From positions 1 to 37,382 of the forward strand of contig NZ_AZGE01000019.1 in assembly GCF_001434465.1 (NCBI RefSeq): DNA of 37,382 bases. The letters run 5' to 3'. This document shows positions 23,997-32,439 of this stretch, in pieces (the first letter of the stretch is position 1; every line of letters begins with the position of its first letter). The notes under the pieces were generated by a model that saw only the letters and a list, made by a program, of their open reading frames with translations, was not told the DNA's origin and did no database searches. This stretch comes from Limosilactobacillus oris DSM 4864. Lineage in GTDB: Bacteria > Bacillota > Bacilli > Lactobacillales > Lactobacillaceae. The translations under genes and the position numbers were made by a program.

Positions 23997-25010
23997 TTAT
24001 GCTTCCTCACCGGCCAGCTTAACAACGGCCTTAGATACATTCTTAATCCGGCCGTTAACGAAGTCGTCAACTTCCTTAACGTCAAATTCGTGGGAAAGCA
24101 ATGGCAGGACATCAACCTTGCCAGAAGCCATCAGTGCAATGGAGTCTTCGAAGCAGTAAGGGTTAATGAAAGCACCCTGGATCTTCAGTTGCTTCTGGAA
24201 GACTTCGTAACTGTTGATGGAGAACTTGTCATCAGGGTTACCGACACCGAACATGGAAACCTGACCACCCCGGGCAGCAGCTTCAACAGCCTGTTCCTGG
24301 GTCTCTGGCCGACCAACGGCTTCGATTACGATATCGTATTCGTTAGTTGGAATCTGTTCACCCTTAGCAGTATTAATGGTCTTGGCACCGAAGCGGTCGT
24401 GGTTGAGCTTCAGCTTTTCATCATTGCGACCGCTCAGCGTTACTTCGCTTACCCCGTAGGCTTGCAGAGTCTGAACAAATAATTGACCCATGAAGCCATC
24501 ACCGATTACCAGTGCCTTCTGGTATGGGTGGATTTCCAACAGGTCAACACCGTGAACGGCACATGACAATGGTTCCGTAACGGCCGCAGCCTTCAGGGAA
24601 ACACTGTCTGGAATGGCGTAAACAACCTTCGCAGGGGCAGTGAAGTAGTCTTCGAAGCCCCCATCGCGGGTCACACCTACGGCAGAAAGGTTTTCACACA
24701 TTTCAGGACGGGAAGTCCGGCAGTACTTGCATTCACCACAGTAGATGTTTGGGTCAACCGTTACCCGGTCACCGACCTTAACGTTCTTAACTTCAGAACC
24801 AACCTTAGCAACGACCCCAGAGTTTTCGTGGCCCAAAACAATCGGTGGGACCGCGCTGGCAGAGCCTGGCAGACCTGCATACAGGGCGTGGTCAGTTCCA
24901 CAAATTCCGGCGTAAGCGGTGTGAACCAGAACTTCATCCGGCTTAACTTCTGGCGTTTCCACGTCCTGGACTTCGAGCTGCTTAATTCCAGTTAAAACAA
25001 GTGCTTTCAT
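23997..25010 (-). CDS. Zinc-dependent alcohol/polyol dehydrogenase (MDR family)
   Basis: A 337-aa medium-chain dehydrogenase. The catalytic zinc ligands are in GICGTDH (Cys, about 37) and GHENSGVV (His/Glu, about 61), and the structural zinc Cys4 lobe is CGECKYCRTSRPEMC. The Rossmann region starts at ALVIGDGFMGQLFVQ. It belongs to the sorbitol/threonine/butanediol dehydrogenase branch; the substrate is not certain. Start ATG 25010 follows AAGGAG with a good gap; a TTG two codons earlier is less likely. The promoter carries a LacI-type operator, suggesting sugar or polyol induction. Confidence 0.88.
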   Translation of the reverse strand: MKALVLTGIKQLEVQDVETPEVKPDEVLVHTAYAGICGTDHALYAGLPGSASAVPPIVLGHENSGVVAKVGSEVKNVKVGDRVTVDPNIYCGECKYCRTSRPEMCENLSAVGVTRDGGFEDYFTAPAKVVYAIPDSVSLKAAAVTEPLSCAVHGVDLLEIHPYQKALVIGDGFMGQLFVQTLQAYGVSEVTLSGRNDEKLKLNHDRFGAKTINTAKGEQIPTNEYDIVIEAVGRPETQEQAVEAAARGGQVSMFGVGNPDDKFSINSYEVFQKQLKIQGAFINPYCFEDSIALMASGKVDVLPLLSHEFDVKEVDDFVNGRIKNVSKAVVKLAGEEA

Positions 25011-25048
25011 AATCAATTCTCCTTAGATGTAATAACTAAATCTGCCCT

Positions 25049-25091
25049 ATTATAGTGAAAATAATCACTACTTGTCAAACGTTTATCAAGT
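25049..25091 (-). promoter_or_regulatory. adh promoter with LacI-type operator
   Basis: Minus strand: -35 TTGACA (25073-25078), 18 bp, -10 TATAAT (25049-25054). A 22-bp near-palindrome (25070-25091) with central AAACGTTT and outer ACTTG/CAAGT covers the -35; only two base pairs break symmetry. Its half-site TGTCAAAC matches that of the pgi/SemiSWEET operator (TGTCAACC). Confidence 0.72.
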
Positions 25092-25178
25092 GGACCGTTT
25101 TACCTAACAAAGCGGCCATCCTTAAATTTTTTCTAAATTTATTTCCCCCGCCCTCCGGCATTCGTTGCAACCGTTTAC

Positions 25179-25324
25179 TTTGGTTACCAGCCGCCAACTT
25201 CTTTTTCAGCAGACCCGTTTTTAAGGCCCAAAAAGCCGTTAAGACGGCGATTTTCCGTTGAAATGTAATATTTTTTATGCTACCCTAACAAAGTATTCGA
25301 ATTAAGTTAATTTTGGTTACCAAA
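25179..25324 (+). promoter_or_regulatory. mntH control region
   Basis: TTTGGTTACCA occurs twice, at 25179-25189 and 25312-25322; the second extends to the near-palindrome TTTGGTTACCAAA. Between them is a possible promoter: -35 TTGAAA (25258-25263), 17 bp, extended -10 TGC-TACCCT (25281-25286). AATTAAGTTAATT (25300-25312) is a perfect odd palindrome. These may be binding sites of a DtxR/MntR-type Mn regulator, judged by shape only. Confidence 0.4.
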
Positions 25325-25360
25325 TCAAGTTAACAAAACAAGGAGAAAGGTGGATTTGGC

Positions 25361-26959
25361 GTGGACAACACAAAAAATCAACGTAAAAAGCATCACTTGA
25401 TTGAGTATGCTAACGGTAAGTCACTTGAAGAAATTAACGGGACCGTTGAAGTCCCTCACGGTAAGGGCTTCTGGCGAACGCTCTTCGCCTACTCTGGCCC
25501 TGGCGCCCTCGTTGCTGTTGGTTACATGGATCCTGGTAACTGGTCAACTTCCATTACCGGTGGTCAAAGTTTCCAATATACCCTGATGACTACTATCTTG
25601 ATTTCAAGTTTGATTGCGATGTTGCTACAATACATGGCGGCTAAACTCGGAATCGTGAGCCAAATGGACCTTGCCCAGGCAACACGGGCACGGACCGGTA
25701 AAGCATTAGGGATCGTATTATGGATTATGACCGAGCTGGCCATTATGGCGACCGATATTGCGGAAGTTATCGGGGCGGCGATCGCGCTGAACCTGCTCTT
25801 CCACATTCCATTGATTCCGTCAGTGTTCATCACTGTTCTGGATGTCCTGGTACTGTTGCTACTGACCAAGATTGGTTTCCGGAAGATTGAGGCCATCGTT
25901 GCCTGCCTGATTCTGGTAATCCTGTTTGTCTTCGCCTACCAGGTAGCTTTATCTAACCCAAACTGGGGTGGCGTCTTCATGGGCTTGCTGCCGTCAGCAA
26001 AGGCCATCGCCCAGCACCCCGAAGTCGGTGGGATTACTCCTTTGACCGGGACCCTGGGGATTATCGGGGCTACGGTGATGCCGCACAACCTCTACCTCCA
26101 CTCAGCAATTTCACAGACCCGGAAGATTGACCATGACGACCTTGATAGTATTCGGCAGACCGTCCGCTTTACGACTTGGGACTCCAACATCCAATTATCA
26201 CTAGCATTTATCGTTAACTCATTACTGTTAATCATGGGGGTTGCAGTCTTCAAGACTGGGGCTGTCCAGGATAGTTCCTTCTTCGGTCTGTATGACGCCT
26301 TGAACAACACTTCAATGCTATCCAACCCGGTCCTGATTGCGGTTGCTAAGTCCGGTGTCCTCTCGACCCTGTTCGCGGTCGCCCTACTAGCATCTGGGCA
26401 AAACTCAACTATTACCGGGACCCTGACCGGGCAGGTAATCATGGAAGGGTTCGTCCACATGAAGATGCCGCTTTGGGCCCGGCGGCTGGTAACCCGGATT
26501 ATCTCGGTTATCCCTGTTTTAGCCTGCGTTGCCATGACGTCCGGTGAAAACACCATCCAGCAACACACGGCCCTGAACCTGTTGATGGAAAACTCGCAGG
26601 TCTTCCTGGCCTTTGCCCTCCCATTCTCAATGCTGCCACTGCTGATGATGACTAACAGTGAGGTCGAAATGGGTGAATTTAAGAACCGGCTCTGGGTCAA
26701 GATCTGTGGTTGGATTTCCGTTATCGCCCTGACTTTCTTGAACCTCTACAACCTGCCATCCACTTACGAAGGCTTTGGTATTTGGTCCAAGGGACTCTCT
26801 GACGTGCTCGCCTACATTACGATTATTGCCATCCTGGTCCTGCTGCTTTGGACTTGTATCGAACTGTACCGCGGTGACAAGCGCTTTGCCGCGGAAGGAC
26901 GGGGCTTTGGTCAAAAGGAAGCCGCAATGGAAGGCGCCAAGACGAAAGAGAACGACTAA
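25361..26959 (+). CDS. mntH: Nramp-family Mn2+/H+ symporter
   Basis: A 532-aa membrane protein with about 11 helices. The metal site motifs are DPGNW in helix 1 (about residue 57) and MPHNLYLHS in helix 6 (about 240), both complete. Lactobacilli accumulate manganese as an antioxidant, and MntH is their main importer. The start is GTG 25361, preceded by AAGGAGAAAGGTGG. It diverges from adh and ends at the terminator near 27066. The long hydrophilic N-terminus (about 35 residues) and C-terminal tail are typical for this group. Confidence 0.95.
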   Translation: MDNTKNQRKKHHLIEYANGKSLEEINGTVEVPHGKGFWRTLFAYSGPGALVAVGYMDPGNWSTSITGGQSFQYTLMTTILISSLIAMLLQYMAAKLGIVSQMDLAQATRARTGKALGIVLWIMTELAIMATDIAEVIGAAIALNLLFHIPLIPSVFITVLDVLVLLLLTKIGFRKIEAIVACLILVILFVFAYQVALSNPNWGGVFMGLLPSAKAIAQHPEVGGITPLTGTLGIIGATVMPHNLYLHSAISQTRKIDHDDLDSIRQTVRFTTWDSNIQLSLAFIVNSLLLIMGVAVFKTGAVQDSSFFGLYDALNNTSMLSNPVLIAVAKSGVLSTLFAVALLASGQNSTITGTLTGQVIMEGFVHMKMPLWARRLVTRIISVIPVLACVAMTSGENTIQQHTALNLLMENSQVFLAFALPFSMLPLLMMTNSEVEMGEFKNRLWVKICGWISVIALTFLNLYNLPSTYEGFGIWSKGLSDVLAYITIIAILVLLLWTCIELYRGDKRFAAEGRGFGQKEAAMEGAKTKEND

Positions 26960-27065
26960 ATTTAACGCAAGAATGTCACAACTCGTTCACACAATTTTCA
27001 ACTTTGGCGAGTATCTTATAGACAATCCCAAATTCATATAATCTCCCAAAGTAAATAATGATCTG

Positions 27066-27106
27066 AAACGGCCACCCGCACACAGCGGATGACCGTTTTA
27101 GTTTTA
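27066..27106 (+). terminator. mntH terminator
   Basis: AAACGG/CCGTTT (27066-27071, 27093-27098) with inner CCGC/GCGG, followed by TTAGTTTT. Confidence 0.75.
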
Positions 27107-27212
27107 CCGCTTGCCAGCAATGAACAATGTTATAATATAGACTTGAGTATTAACACACCACTAACAAGTAACACCGAAGTTCTTTTACAACTTCCTAAAT
27201 GAGGTGAAGACA

Positions 27213-27758
27213 TTGAATAACAACGAAGAACGACCAAGCCGGGTGCAGCTTTATGACTCCCGAACTAAGAAACGGGGAACCGGCAAATTAAAAAGCAGTA
27301 AGGGCCACCACCCGCAAAAGCCGGGCCGGGGCAAGAAAATTTTTAAAATCCTCCTGGCAATTTTGCTAACAATCCTGCTGGTAATGATTATTATTTTCAT
27401 TGTCAAACAGCACAACCCAATCAAGACCAACACCAACAATGACCAATCCGTTTCGACCAGCTCGAAGCGGTCAAGCAGTCACCGTCACCGCCACTCGTCA
27501 AGCTCCAGCAGCGATGACGATGATACCGGCACGACTGGCACCAGTAATACCTACTCTTACTCGATTCCAACTGGGCAAACCGGCAACCAGCAAACGCCAA
27601 CCAACCAGGGTCAAGGACAGGGACAACAGAATAATAATGCTGGTCAGCAGCAAGGCAGCCAACAACAGGGCAGCCAAAACTCTGGCAACCAAACTCCGCA
27701 AGCCCCTAGTGGCAACTCTACTGGTAGCACCCCTGCTGACACCGGTACTCAGCGCTAA
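27213..27758 (+). CDS. Single-pass membrane protein with Ser/His/Gln-rich tail
   Basis: A 181-aa protein. A basic N-terminus (about 45 residues rich in Lys/Arg) precedes one membrane helix (about 47-66, ILLAILLTILLVMIIIFIV). The tail is low-complexity: Ser and His/Arg first, then Asp, then Gln/Asn/Gly/Thr. The positive-inside rule puts the tail outside. Start TTG 27213 is preferred: GAGGTGA lies 5 nt upstream, whereas the in-frame GTG at 27204 overlaps that site. An extended -10 (TGT-TATAAT, 27131-27136) is upstream. I do not recognise a family; a wall-spanning or surface role is only a guess. Confidence 0.7.
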   Translation: MNNNEERPSRVQLYDSRTKKRGTGKLKSSKGHHPQKPGRGKKIFKILLAILLTILLVMIIIFIVKQHNPIKTNTNNDQSVSTSSKRSSSHRHRHSSSSSSDDDDTGTTGTSNTYSYSIPTGQTGNQQTPTNQGQGQGQQNNNAGQQQGSQQQGSQNSGNQTPQAPSGNSTGSTPADTGTQR

Positions 27759-27783
27759 TAATTTAACTTTTTTGAAAAAGGAC

Positions 27784-28064
27784 TTGCCAAAGTCAAAATG
27801 GGTGTTATAATTCTAGTCAATCAAAAGGAAATGCAAACAACCACTGCTTAACCAGGGAATTGCGACCTTGACTGGAAGCCGCATTGAGTCGACAGTTGCT
27901 TGTACCACCTTGTTAGATTACCGGCCGAAATAAGGCTGGTCGGGTCGTGTCCGTTAACACACCATAGAGAGAGCTGAATTTAGTTCTGAACATGGGTGGA
28001 ACCACGCTAACTATTGTTAATTAACGTCCCAAGTGCACTACTGCTGTGCACTTGGGACGTTTTT
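27784..28064 (+). ncRNA. Thr-specific T-box leader of thrS with promoter
   Basis: Promoter: TTGCCA (27784-27789), 16 bp, TATAAT (27806-27811). In stem I, CAGGG (27853-27857) pairs with CCTTG (27908-27912), leaving the specifier ACC (27904-27906), Thr, followed by A. The T-box GGGTGGAACCACGC is at 27994-28007; its TGGA would pair with a UCCA tRNA end. The terminator is a perfect 15-bp stem (28024-28038 with 28046-28060) and a T-run. Readthrough should rise when tRNA-Thr is uncharged. Confidence 0.92.
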
Positions 28065-28093
28065 AATTTATTTTACCAAAAGGAGAGATTTAT

Positions 28094-29896
28094 ATGGCAC
28101 AGATTGCAGTTATGTCTGTTGATGGATCAGTCAAGAAGATTGATCGCGACTCAGAAGAAGGTTTACAAGCACTACGGAAGTTAGCTTCCCTGTTGCTGAA
28201 GGATTCCTTACACCAAGAATTTAAGGGAATCCGCTTGGGTGAAAGTGTTGCTGATGAAAATGGTTTCCACGTTGATTCCGACAAGGACGAGCAACAAGTC
28301 TCTGCTGACGAGTTATCAGCATTGCAAGACGCATTACTGGCTAAGGCCAAGAATGCCAAGGTTGAATTTGTCGAAGTTGACCTGGATGATGCCCTGGCAG
28401 AAGTCAAGGACGACCCTTACTCCAGCGAACTGATCAAGGAAGCTGCTAAGGACGGCAAGGTTGCAATGTACCAAGTTGGTGACGTCAAGGCCGTTGCTGA
28501 CGACGACATCCTACTTTACGGTGACGCCATCAAGCACCTCAAGCTCTTATCCGTTGCCGGCGCCTACTGGAAGGGTATGTCATCCAACCCAATGCTCCAA
28601 CGGATTTACGGGACCGTCTTTTTCAACAAGGAAGCCCTGGACGAAGATATGAAAAAGCGTCAGGAAGCCCGTGAACACGACCACCGGGTGATCGGTAACC
28701 AACTCGACCTCTTCTTCGTTGATCCAAAGGTCGGCGCCGGTTTACCATACTGGATGCCGAAGGGTGCAACTATTCGCCGGACGATTGAACGTTACATCAT
28801 CGACCGGGAAGTTGCCGATGGTTATGAACACGTCTACACCCCAGTACTGATGAACCTGGACGCCTACAAGACCTCTGGTCACTGGGAACACTACCGGGAC
28901 GACATGTTCCCGCCAATGGACATGGGTGACGGCGAAATGCTGGAAATCCGGCCAATGAACTGCCCAAGCCACATTCAAATTTACAAGCACCACATCCGTT
29001 CCTACCGTGACCTGCCAATGCGGATTGCCGAACTCGGGATGATGCACCGTTACGAAAAGTCTGGTGCCCTGTCAGGTCTGCAACGGGTTCGTGAAATGAC
29101 CCTGAACGACGGCCACACTTTCGTTGCTGTTGACCAGATCCGGGACGAATTCGCTAAGATTCTGAACTTGATTATGGACGTCTACAAGGACTTCGACATC
29201 ACCGATTACAGCTTCCGCCTGTCCCTGCGTGACCCGAAGAACAAGGAAAAGTACTACGGGAATGACGAAATGTGGGATGAATCTCAAAAGCTGCTGAAGG
29301 CCGCCATGGATGACCTGAACCTCGACTACTACGAAGCCGAAGGGGAAGCCGCCTTCTACGGTCCAAAGCTGGATATCCAAACTAAGACGGCCCTTGGAAA
29401 CGACGAAACGATGTCCACTATCCAACTGGACTTCATGCAACCAGACCGCTTCGGCCTGTCCTATGTTGGTAAGGATGGTAAGGAACACATGCCTGTCATG
29501 ATCCACCGTGGAATCGTTGGTACCATGGAACGGTTCGTTGCCTACCTGACTGAAATTTACAAGGGTGCTTTCCCAACCTGGTTAGCCCCAGAACAAGTCC
29601 ACATCATCCCAGTTAGCGAAGAAAAGCACGGCGACTACGCTCAGAAGCTGGCTGACAAGATGAAGGCCGCCCAAATCCGGGTAGTGGTTGACGACCGGAA
29701 CGAAAAGATGGGTTACAAGATTCGTGAAGCCCAGACCCAGAAGGTTCCATACACGCTGGTTGTCGGTGACGATGAAGTCAAGAACAACGCTGTTTCTGTT
29801 CGGAAGTACGGTGAGGATGCTCAAAACAGCATGAGCCAGGACGACTTCATGAACGAAATTCTTGCTGACATCGCCTCCTACTCACGGAAAAATTAG
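28094..29896 (+). CDS. thrS: Threonyl-tRNA synthetase lacking TGS and a recognisable editing site
   Basis: A 600-aa class II synthetase. The catalytic core is complete: motif 2 [18 protein letters not shown], zinc ligands Cys in MNCPSH, His in NDGHTF and His in [13 protein letters not shown], and the C-terminal anticodon domain. The N-terminus is unusual. Only about 20 residues precede the editing-domain fold, so the roughly 60-residue TGS domain is missing. Where active enzymes have HxxxH (RHSxAHLL) this reads RKLASLLL, and CxGPH is replaced by LLYGDAIKH. Charging should work; removal of Ser-tRNA-Thr should not, at least in cis. The T-box upstream confirms it is expressed as a ThrRS. Confidence 0.93.
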   Translation: MAQIAVMSVDGSVKKIDRDSEEGLQALRKLASLLLKDSLHQEFKGIRLGESVADENGFHVDSDKDEQQVSADELSALQDALLAKAKNAKVEFVEVDLDDALAEVKDDPYSSELIKEAAKDGKVAMYQVGDVKAVADDDILLYGDAIKHLKLLSVAGAYWKGMSSNPMLQRIYGTVFFNKEALDEDMKKRQEAREHDHRVIGNQLDLFFVDPKVGAGLPYWMPKGATIRRTIERYIIDREVADGYEHVYTPVLMNLDAYKTSGHWEHYRDDMFPPMDMGDGEMLEIRPMNCPSHIQIYKHHIRSYRDLPMRIAELGMMHRYEKSGALSGLQRVREMTLNDGHTFVAVDQIRDEFAKILNLIMDVYKDFDITDYSFRLSLRDPKNKEKYYGNDEMWDESQKLLKAAMDDLNLDYYEAEGEAAFYGPKLDIQTKTALGNDETMSTIQLDFMQPDRFGLSYVGKDGKEHMPVMIHRGIVGTMERFVAYLTEIYKGAFPTWLAPEQVHIIPVSEEKHGDYAQKLADKMKAAQIRVVVDDRNEKMGYKIREAQTQKVPYTLVVGDDEVKNNAVSVRKYGEDAQNSMSQDDFMNEILADIASYSRKN

Positions 29897-29935
29897 TGAA
29901 GAACTCTCCCAATAACGTTTAATAACTGCACTGTG

Positions 29936-29965
29936 CCTGCCCGGCTGACCCCACGGCTGGGCAGG
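29936..29965 (+). other. Small GC-rich hairpin after thrS
   Basis: CCTGCCC (29936-29942) pairs with GGGCAGG (29959-29965), with further GGC/GCT pairing inside. No T-run follows, so it is not a classical terminator; possibly an RNA 3'-end stabiliser. Confidence 0.35.
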
Positions 29966-30005
29966 GCCATATAAATACTCATTAACCTCCAAATTAATGA
30001 TGTAA

Positions 30006-30045
30006 GGCACCCGTCAGATGTACTGTCTGGCGGGTGTCCTTTTTA
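30006..30045 (+). terminator. thrS terminator
   Basis: GGCACCCGTCAGA (30006-30018) pairs with TCTGGCGGGTGTC (30026-30038), with G-U pairs, followed by CCTTTTTATT. Confidence 0.8.
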
Positions 30046-30083
30046 TTATCAATATTTTTTCTCATCTTTTTTTAATTTTTCTC

Positions 30084-30409
30084 TTGATTTTGCCATAATA
30101 GGGTGCTATCCTACAAACAATCAATTATTACAAAAGACGTTGATCGAGAACGAGGGCACGAACCGGTAGCAGAGAGCTGGTGGGTGGTGCGAACCAGCAG
30201 ATGGACCGTGCGCTTCAATCACTCGGGAGTCGTATGTCGAACGAAGAATCAAGTAGAGCGTACTGGTAGCACCCATTATCGTGCCGGCTAATTGCCGTTT
30301 ACGGACGGCAGTTGGTTAAGGCGGTTTAATAGCCGTAAAGAAAGGTGGTACCACGCTCAGAGCGTCCTTTTCAGTTCCTACTTATAGGAGCCGGGAAGGA
30401 CGCTTTTTT
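30084..30409 (+). ncRNA. Ile-specifier T-box leader upstream of FAH/hicD genes
   Basis: Promoter: TTGATT (30084-30089), 17 bp, extended -10 TGC-TATCCT (30107-30112). Stem I: CGAG and GGCACG pair with CTCG and CGTGC, enclosing the loop GCTTCAATCA; the codon before the final A is ATC (30218-30220), Ile. AGAGAGC (K-turn region) is present. The T-box GGTGGTACCACGC is at 30344-30356; TGGT fits the ACCA end of tRNA-Ile. Terminator: AGCGTCCTT/AAGGACGCT (30361-30369, 30396-30404) plus T6. No synthetase follows. It should switch on downstream genes when Ile-tRNA is uncharged. Confidence 0.85.
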
Positions 30410-30442
30410 ATTTCTTCGTCAATCTTAAAGGTGGTGATGGTC

Positions 30443-30526
30443 ATGGCAGACAGCGACATTAGCAACATTCAAATCCAACAACAATTAATCCATGCGCAAA
30501 AAAATAAATATTTATGTCGTAGTTAA
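30443..30526 (+). CDS. 27-codon ORF between T-box and FAH gene
   Basis: It begins ATG 30443, 8 nt after AAAGGTGG, and encodes MADSDISNIQIQQQLIHAQ and a short basic end. Four of its first sixteen codons are Ile (ATT, ATT, ATC, ATC), the amino acid read by the T-box above. No T-run terminator follows; a small GCCCG/CGGGC stem lies at 30533-30550. It may be a leader peptide, a remnant, or chance. Confidence 0.4.
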   Translation: MADSDISNIQIQQQLIHAQKNKYLCRS

Positions 30527-30589
30527 CGATTAGCCCGTTCCAGATCGGGCGAAAGGTAACGGCGGCAAACGTTCAAGGAGGAAATTACA

Positions 30590-31399
30590 ATGACTGAACA
30601 ACACGTTACCTTAAACCAACAACAAGAAGCATTCGCCCAGGCCCTCGCAAAGGCCTACCAAAGTAAGGAACCGCTCCAGATGGCTGACTGGCAGGGTGTC
30701 GTGACCGATGACGATACCGCCTACGCCGTCCAGGACCGCTTCGTCGCCCTCAAGAAACTCCCGACCGGCGGCTACAAGGTTTCCCTAACCTCCAAGCAGA
30801 CCCAGGACATGTTTGATTCCGACAGTCCCCTCTACGGGCAGCAAGTCGACTCCCACTTTCTGCCTGCCCCAGCCCACTTATCACTAAAGGAACAGACAAT
30901 GGACCCCCTGCTCGAAGTCGAGCTTGGCTTCCGGGCCACTGAAGACCTGCTGGCGACCGATAGTTTGGACGACCTCCTCCATAAGACCACCGTGTGTGGG
31001 ACCGTCGAATTGCCGGACAGCCGCTTTGCCGACTGGTTCCCCGACCTCGACAAGTTCAGCGTGATGAGTGACTGCGCGGTCGGCGGATTCGTCGTTTATG
31101 GTGAAGAACGCCCAAGCGCTGAAGTCTTCCCAACCGTTGCGGACGCCGCCAACGTCAACGTGACCCTCTACCATGACGGCAAGGAAGAAGCCACCGGCAG
31201 CTCCAGTGAAGTGCTCGGCAACCCGTTCGAATCCCTCGCCTGGCTGGTCAAGAAACTCGCCGCCCAGGGAAAGGTTTTCCAGGCCGGCCAGCTAGTTTCC
31301 TCCGGGACCTTCCTCCTGCCGCCGCACCTGACCGCGGGCAAGTGGGAAGCCAAGTTTGACCACGGTTTCGGTAACGTCACGGTTAACGTCGTCGACTAA
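30590..31399 (+). CDS. FAH-superfamily hydratase/decarboxylase (2-keto-4-pentenoate hydratase-like)
   Basis: A 269-aa protein of the MhpD/DmpH-like branch of the fumarylacetoacetate hydrolase superfamily. Motifs: GGYKVSLTSKQTQ (about 61-73), the metal-binding pair PLLEVELGF (ExE, about 105-113), ELPDSRF (about 143-149) and the C-terminal VSSGTFLLPPHLTAGK. These enzymes hydrate or decarboxylate 2-keto acids with Mg or Mn. AAGGAGG precedes ATG. It is the first large gene behind the Ile T-box and lies 30 bp upstream of the hydroxyacid dehydrogenase, so a shared 2-keto acid route is likely. The precise substrate is unknown. Confidence 0.82.
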   Translation: MTEQHVTLNQQQEAFAQALAKAYQSKEPLQMADWQGVVTDDDTAYAVQDRFVALKKLPTGGYKVSLTSKQTQDMFDSDSPLYGQQVDSHFLPAPAHLSLKEQTMDPLLEVELGFRATEDLLATDSLDDLLHKTTVCGTVELPDSRFADWFPDLDKFSVMSDCAVGGFVVYGEERPSAEVFPTVADAANVNVTLYHDGKEEATGSSSEVLGNPFESLAWLVKKLAAQGKVFQAGQLVSSGTFLLPPHLTAGKWEAKFDHGFGNVTVNVVD

Positions 31400-31429
31400 T
31401 TAAGCACACATACGAAAGGGAGTTTTATT

Positions 31430-32371
31430 ATGACAAGAAAAGTAGCAGTAGTTGGAATGGGCCACGTCGGCGCCACAGTCGCACATTACCTCGTCGCCGG
31501 TGGTTTTACAGATGATTTAGCACTCTATGACACAAATGAAGCCAAGGTGCAGGCCGACGCCCTCGACCTCCGGGACGCCATGGCAAACCTGCCCTTCCAC
31601 ACCAACCTGACGGTAAACGACGATTCTCAACTGGCAGACTGTGACGTGGTCGTCTCCGCCCTCGGGAAATCCAAGCTGGTCGACACCCCCGACCACGACC
31701 GCTTCGCCGAATTTAAATTCACCCGCACCCAAGTGCCGTTGGTCGCCAAAAAGCTGGTCGATAATGGTTTCCACGGCAAACTGGTCGATGTCACGAACCC
31801 CTGTGACGTCATCACCTCGATGTACCAAAAATTAACCGGTCTGCCAAAGGAGCACGTTATGGGAACTGGGACCCTGCTGGACTCTGCTCGGATGCGGGCC
31901 CGGGTCGGGGAAGCCCTCAAGGTCGACTCCCGCTCGGTCGACGGCTTTAACCTCGGTGAACACGGGAATTCCCAGTTCACTGCCTGGTCCACCGTCCGGG
32001 TTCTTGGCAAGCCCCTGTTAGAGCTGGTCAAGGAACGGGACTTAGACCTCGCCGACTTAGAAGAACGGGCCCGCCAAGGCGGCTACCTGGTTTACCAGGG
32101 AAAGAAGTACACCAACTACGGGGTGGCCACCGCCGCGGTCCGTTTAACCAACGCCCTCCTCAGTGACTCACGAACCGTTATGCCGGTTTCCAACTACCGG
32201 GCCGAATACGGCACCTACCTTTCCTACCCGGCAGTGGTCGGTCGCGACGGGGTCGTCGAGCAGTTGCAGCTCGACTTAACCGCGGAAGAGCAAGAAAAGC
32301 TCGCTACCTCCGCCAAATACATCAAGGAACGCTTGCAGGCGGAAGAAGAACGGGCGGCCCAGGCAGAATAA
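31430..32371 (+). CDS. hicD: L-2-hydroxyisocaproate dehydrogenase
   Basis: A 313-aa NAD-dependent enzyme of the LDH/MDH fold that reduces branched-chain 2-keto acids to L-2-hydroxy acids, reversibly. It has VVGMGHVGATVAHYL (nucleotide binding), GTGTLLDSARMR, and catalytic His in FNLGEHGNSQFTAWS. NLGEHGNSQF and WSTVRV closely match the L-HicDH of Weissella/L. confusus as I recall it, rather than ordinary L-LDH. The C-terminal tail is highly charged. AAAGGGAG precedes ATG. It is co-oriented behind the Ile T-box and FAH gene; no terminator separates them. Confidence 0.85.
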   Translation: MTRKVAVVGMGHVGATVAHYLVAGGFTDDLALYDTNEAKVQADALDLRDAMANLPFHTNLTVNDDSQLADCDVVVSALGKSKLVDTPDHDRFAEFKFTRTQVPLVAKKLVDNGFHGKLVDVTNPCDVITSMYQKLTGLPKEHVMGTGTLLDSARMRARVGEALKVDSRSVDGFNLGEHGNSQFTAWSTVRVLGKPLLELVKERDLDLADLEERARQGGYLVYQGKKYTNYGVATAAVRLTNALLSDSRTVMPVSNYRAEYGTYLSYPAVVGRDGVVEQLQLDLTAEEQEKLATSAKYIKERLQAEEERAAQAE

Positions 32372-32439
32372 CCGCTTGGCACTTTAGTGAAGTATGACCA
32401 ACCATAAAACATAGATTAGAATAATTTTTAATTTATGGC

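Noticed and set aside
26092-26700. Long antisense ORF opposite mntH
   Set aside because: It lies entirely within a clear Nramp gene, has no ribosome binding site, and its residues mirror the hydrophobic codon pattern of mntH.
28742-29824. Antisense ORFs opposite thrS
   Set aside because: They follow the codon structure of thrS and have no family resemblance or ribosome binding sites.
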